A stretch of 64,000 nucleotides of DNA from Aliishimia sp963721175 (lineage in GTDB: Bacteria > Pseudomonadota > Alphaproteobacteria > Rhodobacterales > Rhodobacteraceae): the NCBI GenBank assembly GCA_963721175.1, contig CAVRIG010000019.1, positions 23,979 through 87,978 of the forward strand, given 5' to 3'. The translations under genes were made by a program, and so were the position numbers. Positions within the stretch are counted from its first letter, which is position 1. Each line of letters opens with the position of its first letter. The notes beneath the pieces were generated by a model. The model searched no databases. It was not told the origin of the DNA and was given only the letters and a program-made list of their open reading frames with translations. Below are positions 63,675 to 64,000 of this stretch, in pieces.

Positions 63675-64000
63675 GCCGATGCCTCGTGCCGACGGAGCAA
63701 GAAGATCGTCAATACCCTCACTCGAGACGCTCCTGAGTTAATGAGTGACGCGACATCCGGAACGGCACGCACGCAATGCGCTAGCTCATCCTAACGACGG
63801 TAAGCCGCCTATTGGCATGATCAGGGATCGGCACGGCATGCGGTATGACCACTTCGGAGGTTTTCGACCGGACCGGTCAGGGCATGCGCGGGAGCAATAA
63901 GGCACGGTACCGGTCATCGGTGTTCAGGAGCTCCGAGCCCTTCGGGGTCCAGCTGAGAACCTGTAATTATTGTGCCGAACAGGTCTGGTCCATTCGAATC
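63675..64000. other. Terminal stretch without a recognised gene
   Basis: No open frame with a plausible start or motif up to the window edge. Confidence 0.4.

Noticed and set aside
1..64000. tRNA, rRNA or riboswitch genes
   Set aside because: No cloverleaf, rRNA core sequence or known riboswitch aptamer was recognised by eye; a covariance-model scan would settle it.

Overview
The window is high-GC alphaproteobacterial DNA, most probably from a marine Rhodobacterales (Roseobacter-type) bacterium. The signs are the GC-rich codon use, two TRAP transporter loci (one decayed), a DmdA-like demethylase beside an MttB-family methyltransferase, many GntR/LysR/IclR-controlled catabolic operons, and IS66, IS256, IS6 and IS3 family insertion sequences. 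No rRNA, tRNA, CRISPR array or replication origin was seen. It reads as an accessory region: short catabolic islands separated by insertion-sequence debris and decayed genes.

Layout. 1-3.2 kb: the end of a GntR regulator, a glutamate decarboxylase and a membrane protein. 3.3-5.6 kb: a wrecked IS66 element carrying three short palindromic insertions. 5.6-9.1 kb: a small conserved protein, a decayed GntR gene, type II dehydroquinase, a DctM remnant and an MFS transporter. 9.5-20.2 kb: a catabolic block on the minus strand (DmdA/GcvT-like demethylase, transthyretin-like protein, two-subdomain ThDP enzyme with a frameshift, FMN 2-hydroxyacid oxidase, LysR, fumarylacetoacetase-like hydrolase, ketopantoate-reductase-like protein, MttB methyltransferase, S51 peptidase) with a second LysR on the plus strand. 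20.4-25.9 kb: a complete peptide/nickel-type ABC importer with a fused double ATPase. 26.1-30.3 kb: an SDR / Baeyer-Villiger monooxygenase / alpha-beta hydrolase operon facing a TetR gene across two near-identical 16-bp palindromes. 30.4-32.6 kb: a SET protein and degenerate sequence. 32.6-40.9 kb: an IclR - E1 alpha - E1 beta - DctP - DctQ - DctM - ThDP enzyme - duplicated-domain protein operon, with many small frameshifts.

41.2-52.0 kb holds a candidate matrix or surface-protein system: a LuxR-type regulator with a phospho-acceptor-less receiver-like domain faces a gene of about 3.3 kb for a hugely acidic, then Gly/Thr-rich, repeat protein. This is followed by an 800-residue partner and a type I secretion ABC exporter plus HlyD-type adaptor. 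52.2-53.3 kb is a chimeric IS256/IS3 remnant with a fourth palindromic insertion. 53.7-56.5 kb has a YceI protein and a broken two-gene locus. 56.9-59.7 kb is a two-gene, translationally coupled operon of a B12-type radical SAM protein and a bacterial nitric oxide synthase oxygenase. The rest carries small membrane proteins and a MocR/PdxR-type regulator.

Three observations deserve most attention. First, a family of 40-46 bp insertions with conserved ends and a variable hairpin core; all four copies lie in transposase genes. Second, the radical SAM-NOS pair. Third, the acidic repeat protein with its dedicated exporter. A general caution: single-base frameshifts are frequent in otherwise well-conserved genes, so part of the apparent gene decay may be sequencing error.
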